Shown here in pieces: positions 1-6,905 of a DNA stretch of 6,905 nucleotides; the stretch's first letter is position 1, and every line of letters starts with the position of its first letter. Both the position numbers and the translations under genes were made by a program. Under the pieces are notes generated by a model, which worked only from the letters and a program-made list of their open reading frames with translations, searched no databases and was not told the DNA's origin. Origin of the DNA: an uncultured Collinsella sp. (lineage in GTDB: Bacteria; Actinomycetota; Coriobacteriia; Coriobacteriales; Coriobacteriaceae); the NCBI GenBank assembly GCA_902489515.1, contig CABUAL010000101.1:1-6905 (forward strand), read 5' to 3'.

Positions 1-4901
<4,901 letters not shown>

Positions 4902-4927
4902 TTTCCTAGTACGTTAACCGCCCTTAT

Positions 4928-4964
4928 AAAGGCTCGCTTCCCAACAGGGGAGCGGGCCTTTTTT
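4928..4964 (+). terminator. Intrinsic terminator of the rpoBC operon
   Basis: A 15-bp stem pairs 4928-4942 with 4947-4961, with only two G-U wobbles and a 4-base AACA loop. Six T residues run at 4959-4964. It lies 26 bases after the rpoC stop. The strong stem and T-tract make this a convincing Rho-independent terminator, separating the core polymerase operon from the sigma-factor genes. Confidence 0.93.
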
Positions 4965-4974
4965 GCTGAAGAAA

Positions 4975-5010
4975 ACCTGCCAATAAGGGACAGGTTTAAT
5001 TTGGTAGGTT
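4975..5010 (-). repeat. 36-base dispersed repeat, copy 1 (inverted relative to copy 2)
   Basis: Read on the minus strand, this 36-base segment matches 6797-6832 on the plus strand at 33 of 36 positions; the differences are at repeat positions 5, 12 and 27. The core reads TAAACCTGTCCCTT. Each copy has an imperfect dyad. Here AACCTGCCAA (4974-4983) can pair with TTGGTAGGTT (5001-5010), and AAACCTG (4973-4979) with CAGGTTT (4991-4997), so it may form alternative hairpins in RNA. It lies between the rpoC terminator and the sigma-factor promoter. It is probably a REP-like intergenic repeat of the genome; its origin is unknown. Confidence 0.8.
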
Positions 5011-5025
5011 ATTCATGCTTGAATT

Positions 5026-5053
5026 TGAAACATTCCGTTCGGTCAAAGCGTAT
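5026..5053 (+). promoter_or_regulatory. Candidate ECF-type autoregulatory promoter of the sigma-factor operon
   Basis: TGAAAC at 5026-5031 is followed after 17 bases by CGTAT at 5049-5053. This resembles the TGAAAC / CGTA or CGTC pair with 16-17 base spacing recognised by Bacillus ECF sigma factors such as SigW, SigM and SigV. It lies 50 bases before the ATG of an ECF sigma gene, the expected place for autoregulation. Transcription would begin around 5058-5061, giving a leader of about 45 bases. No good housekeeping promoter was seen: TTGAAA at 5025-5030 has no suitably spaced -10. Confidence 0.6.
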
Positions 5054-5085
5054 CTATGGTGAGGACCTCATCAAGAATCAGTACC

Positions 5086-5105
5086 GTCACCGGGAGGTGA
5101 TTATG
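5086..5105 (+). promoter_or_regulatory. Extended Shine-Dalgarno of the sigma gene within a small hairpin
   Basis: GGAGGTGAT at 5093-5101 matches nine consecutive bases of the standard anti-Shine-Dalgarno complement and precedes ATG 5103 with 5 bases after GGAGG. This decides the start against the upstream TTG at 5001, which would place the promoter inside the coding region. TCACC (5087-5091) and GGTGA (5096-5100) flank a GGGA loop of the GNRA type, so the ribosome site could be partly masked in the mRNA. Confidence 0.65.
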
Positions 5106-5621
5106 GAAGAACAAACATTTAGACAGGCGGTCGAAGATCACCGGGATGTCGTGTTTCGGATCGCATTGACGTACCTGCGCGATCGCGCCGATGCCGACGA
5201 TGTTGCCCAAGATGTCTTTCTTAAGTTGCTTAAAAGCGATGGGCACTTTGAAAGTTGGGAGCATCTTCGCCGCTGGCTTATCCGGGTCACGATCAATGAA
5301 TGCAAATCTCTCTTTCGAAAGCCGTGGAGACGCGTGGAGGATATTGAAAGTCTGACCGATTCGCTCTCGACGGCACAGGATGAGACCAAGGCTGTCCTGT
5401 CAGACGTTATGCGACTTCCGGAACGATTCCGTGTTCCCATCGTGCTCTATTACTATCTGGGCTTTTCGACCGCAGAGATTGCCGAGTTACTGCATGTGCC
5501 AGCCGCGACCGTTCGAACGCGTTTAGCTCGTGGTCGATCGAAGCTCAAATTCATCCTAGAGGAGGGCGACCGTGAAATCCAATCAAATCAAGCAGGCCTT
5601 CGAGTCCATCCAAGCCGATAG
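5103..5621 (+). CDS. ECF-type RNA polymerase sigma factor
   Basis: A 172-residue protein with the two-domain layout of extracytoplasmic-function sigma factors. Region 2 spans about residues 10-77, with the core-binding segment YLRDRADADDVAQDVFLKLL and the -10 recognition helix around WLIRVTINECKSLFRK (58-73). Region 4 spans about 104-155, with LPERFRVPIVLYYYLGFSTA and a helix-turn-helix at about 121-145 (AEIAELLHVPAATVRTRL) that would read the -35 element. There is no region 1.1 or region 3, as expected for this class. It would direct core RNA polymerase to a small stress regulon, including its own operon through the promoter at 5026-5053. The last 16 codons overlap the next gene in another frame, the classic sigma/anti-sigma arrangement. 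Codon choice is less G/C-restricted than in rpoC. Family assignment is firm; the regulon and exact ECF subgroup cannot be told from this sequence. Confidence 0.93.
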   Translation: MEEQTFRQAVEDHRDVVFRIALTYLRDRADADDVAQDVFLKLLKSDGHFESWEHLRRWLIRVTINECKSLFRKPWRRVEDIESLTDSLSTAQDETKAVLSDVMRLPERFRVPIVLYYYLGFSTAEIAELLHVPAATVRTRLARGRSKLKFILEEGDREIQSNQAGLRVHPSR

Positions 5622-6648
5622 CGATCTTGCCGACCGTGTTATTGATGCTGCGGCTGGAAAGCCGCTTCGTCGAAAGGGTCACGCGAAGCCTCTGTATGTT
5701 GCCGTAGTTGGATGTCTTGTCGGAGTGTTGGCGACCGGAGGGGTCGCCTACGCCGTTGTCAAATCCGCCTATTTTGCCTCAGCCTGGGGAAACCACGGCA
5801 ACGGGGATTCCATCACCTGGACCAACGGCGGCTCATCGGGGACTAAATACACCTACACCAGAGAGTTTGGTGATGGCATCGCGCCCCAAAGCCTGGAGGG
5901 TGCAGTCCAGAAGGTTAATCTGTCCGTCGAGGGTAACGGCTATACGCTCGATATCCATGAGATGGCTATCGACCAAAACGGCTGCGGAGCCGTGACGTTT
6001 ACGCTGTCCAATCCAAATGGCGTTAACTACTACAAGCCGGCAGCAGAGACAGGAGAACTTGTTCTCTATGGTGAAGAAGAACAAGGCATCGGCACGCCCA
6101 GCATGAACTTCGGCGAGGAATGGGCTGACACACGCTGCACCATTGATAAGGACACATCAAGCGATACTGTCATTAATGGCACGATGTACTTTGCTTCTAT
6201 GGATCGCGAACGAGGTTTTCAACATGCGGTCACCTGGAATATCTCGTGGACCGAGGGCGAAGGCGAGGATGCGAAGCCGTTCGAGGCATCGACGCCCGAG
6301 TTTAGCGTTGGAGCGTACGTCGATACAAAGGAACTCCGCTCCGATGACTCGCCTCTCGAGATCAGCCCGTTTTCTATCCAGACACACATCGATGATCTGG
6401 GCATTGACGCAGTCACGAAGAAGTTGACGGTTACCTATAAGGATGGATCGGAGCAGATTATCGAAGATGACGACGCAGGGGCGTTCAACTTATATTTTTC
6501 TTATACGCGCAATAGCGGAGAGAACATCTGGGTGCCAACGAAGTTGATCGATGTCGACCAAGTGGTCTCAGTAACGCTTGAGGGCACGAGATACACATCA
6601 ACAGGAGAGACCGAAACAGAAGTACCCTTTACCATCATCTATTCGTAA
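5572..6648 (+). CDS. Probable membrane-anchored anti-sigma factor with extracytoplasmic domain (DUF4179-like)
   Basis: A 358-residue single-pass membrane protein. Residues 1-40 are a short cytoplasmic segment (FESIQADSDLADRVIDAAAG, then basic PLRRKGHAK), fitting for sigma binding. Residues 41-63 are a hydrophobic membrane helix (LYVAVVGCLVGVLATGGVAY); the positive charges before it predict N-in topology. The remaining ~295 residues are outside, rich in Thr, Ser, Asp and Gly, and look like beta-sandwich repeats: one around 113-150 (VNLSVEGNGYTLDI, then a DQNGCGAVTFTLSNPNG stretch) and a second toward the C-terminus (KKLTVTYKDGSEQI, VSVTLEGTRYT). The YTLDIHEMAIDQNGCG pattern recalls DUF4179 proteins paired with ECF sigma factors; this is from memory. 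Only C138 and C189 lie outside and could form a disulfide. The GTG start has GGAGG at 5561-5565, 6 bases upstream, and overlaps the sigma gene by 50 bases. No zinc anti-sigma HxxxCxxC motif is present. The anti-sigma role is inferred mainly from context and topology; the signal is unknown. Confidence 0.78.
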   Translation: MKSNQIKQAFESIQADSDLADRVIDAAAGKPLRRKGHAKPLYVAVVGCLVGVLATGGVAYAVVKSAYFASAWGNHGNGDSITWTNGGSSGTKYTYTREFGDGIAPQSLEGAVQKVNLSVEGNGYTLDIHEMAIDQNGCGAVTFTLSNPNGVNYYKPAAETGELVLYGEEEQGIGTPSMNFGEEWADTRCTIDKDTSSDTVINGTMYFASMDRERGFQHAVTWNISWTEGEGEDAKPFEASTPEFSVGAYVDTKELRSDDSPLEISPFSIQTHIDDLGIDAVTKKLTVTYKDGSEQIIEDDDAGAFNLYFSYTRNSGENIWVPTKLIDVDQVVSVTLEGTRYTSTGETETEVPFTIIYS

Positions 6649-6654
6649 GATTTG

Positions 6655-6688
6655 GGGCCGCTTCCTACTAGGGGAGGCGGCCCATTTT
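6655..6688 (+). terminator. Intrinsic terminator after the sigma/anti-sigma operon
   Basis: A 12-bp stem pairs 6655-6666 with 6672-6683 (two G-U wobbles, loop ACTAG) and is followed by ATTTT. It begins 7 bases after the stop codon at 6646-6648. The stem is GC-rich, but the T-tract is short (four T), so termination may be less complete than at 4928-4964. Confidence 0.82.
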
Positions 6689-6905
6689 GCATTAAATGGA
6701 CGGTTAGACCGAGCGATATACTTCCGAAAGCGCCGCCGATTTCCATGCGACAGGTGAGAGCAGATCACCGCTGGAGCGCGACATTTTCCCAGATAAAACC
6801 GACCAAAATAAACCTGTCCCTTTTTGGCAGGTAGCGTTGCCTCGACGAGCATATCGGATTCCCGGACCGGGCGGCCTGCGGACAAAAGGAATCCCCTCCT
6901 GTGCG
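6689..6905. other. Terminal non-coding stretch, no convincing gene
   Basis: All three minus-strand frames stay open for some distance from the window edge, but none has a recognisable protein or a start with a good ribosome site, and the longest runs back through the terminator and into the anti-sigma gene. No tRNA or known riboswitch was recognised. The stretch holds the second 36-base repeat copy (6797-6832), a weak GGTGA/TCACC hairpin (6753-6769), and two odd-length palindromes, CTCGACGAG (6841-6849) and CCCGGACCGGG (6861-6871). It may contain the control region of a gene beyond the window. Confidence 0.6.
6797..6832 (+). repeat. 36-base dispersed repeat, copy 2
   Basis: This segment matches the minus strand of 4975-5010 at 33 of 36 positions, with the central TAAACCTGTCCCTT identical. 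The outer arms ACCGACCAAA (6798-6807) and TTTGGCAGGT (6823-6832) form an imperfect dyad, 8 of 10 matching. It lies about 110 bases after the second terminator, in non-coding DNA, so the two copies bracket the sigma/anti-sigma module in inverted orientation. Confidence 0.8.

Noticed and set aside
5001..5102. Upstream TTG start adding 34 residues to the sigma factor
   Set aside because: The added segment lies over the repeat and the candidate promoter, lacks a ribosome site and has no sigma-family similarity; ATG 5103 has an excellent Shine-Dalgarno.
4965..5102. CRISPR array suggested by repeated AACCTG/CAGGTT segments
   Set aside because: There is no regular repeat-spacer periodicity; the segments are arms of one dyad-containing repeat.
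6717..6722. TATACT as a -10 element of a promoter after the second terminator
   Set aside because: No acceptable -35 hexamer is found 16-18 bases upstream, and no gene starts within reach in the window.
6753..6769. GGTGA/TCACC hairpin in the terminal non-coding stretch
   Set aside because: Only 5 bp with a 7-base loop and no T-tract; such stems occur by chance, so it is mentioned only in the region description.
6598..6885. Minus-strand open frame of 95 codons at the window end
   Set aside because: It runs through the repeat and the terminator stem and into the anti-sigma gene, has no clear ribosome site and resembles no protein I recognise.
6855..6895. GGATTCC / GGAATCC arms as a possible tRNA or riboswitch stem
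   Set aside because: The intervening bases do not fold into tRNA arms, no CCA or conserved T-loop is present, and I recognise no riboswitch core.

Overview
The window looks like chromosomal DNA of a GC-rich Gram-positive of the class Coriobacteriia (Actinobacteria), most likely Collinsella or a close relative. This placement rests on the style of RpoB/RpoC, the strong G/C preference at third codon positions in rpoBC, and an anti-sigma family common in Firmicutes and Coriobacteriia. It is an inference from memory, not a database result.

Layout. (1) Positions 1-419 hold the 3' end of rpoB. (2) Six bases later comes a complete rpoC (426-4901, GTG start), giving the standard rpoBC operon. (3) A strong intrinsic terminator at 4928-4964 closes the operon; no ribosomal-protein genes follow in the window. 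(4) A 138-base intergenic stretch carries a 36-base repeat (4975-5010, minus orientation), a candidate ECF-type promoter (5026-5053) and a strong Shine-Dalgarno inside a small hairpin. (5) An ECF-type sigma factor gene (5103-5621) overlaps by 50 bases a gene for a single-pass membrane protein (5572-6648), probably its anti-sigma factor with a large extracytoplasmic sensor domain. (6) A second terminator lies at 6655-6688. (7) The last 217 bases have no convincing gene but hold a second copy of the 36-base repeat (6797-6832) in the opposite orientation.

How the parts work together. rpoB and rpoC encode the two large catalytic subunits of RNA polymerase. The downstream pair looks like a self-contained signalling module: the membrane protein would hold the sigma factor inactive until an envelope signal releases it, and the sigma factor would then transcribe its own operon from the promoter at 5026-5053. 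Overlapping genes, each with its own good ribosome binding site, would keep the two proteins in balance.

The most notable observation is that RpoC extends about 230 residues beyond the usual end of the family. The extension contains a 55-residue block that aligns without gaps to the C-terminal domain of the RNA polymerase alpha subunit. It keeps several of the residues that in E. coli alpha contact UP-element DNA (R265, N268, G296, K298, E302). If real, beta' in this lineage carries an extra alpha-CTD-like DNA- or regulator-binding module. The second notable observation is the pair of 36-base repeats (33 of 36 identical) flanking the sigma/anti-sigma module in inverted orientation.
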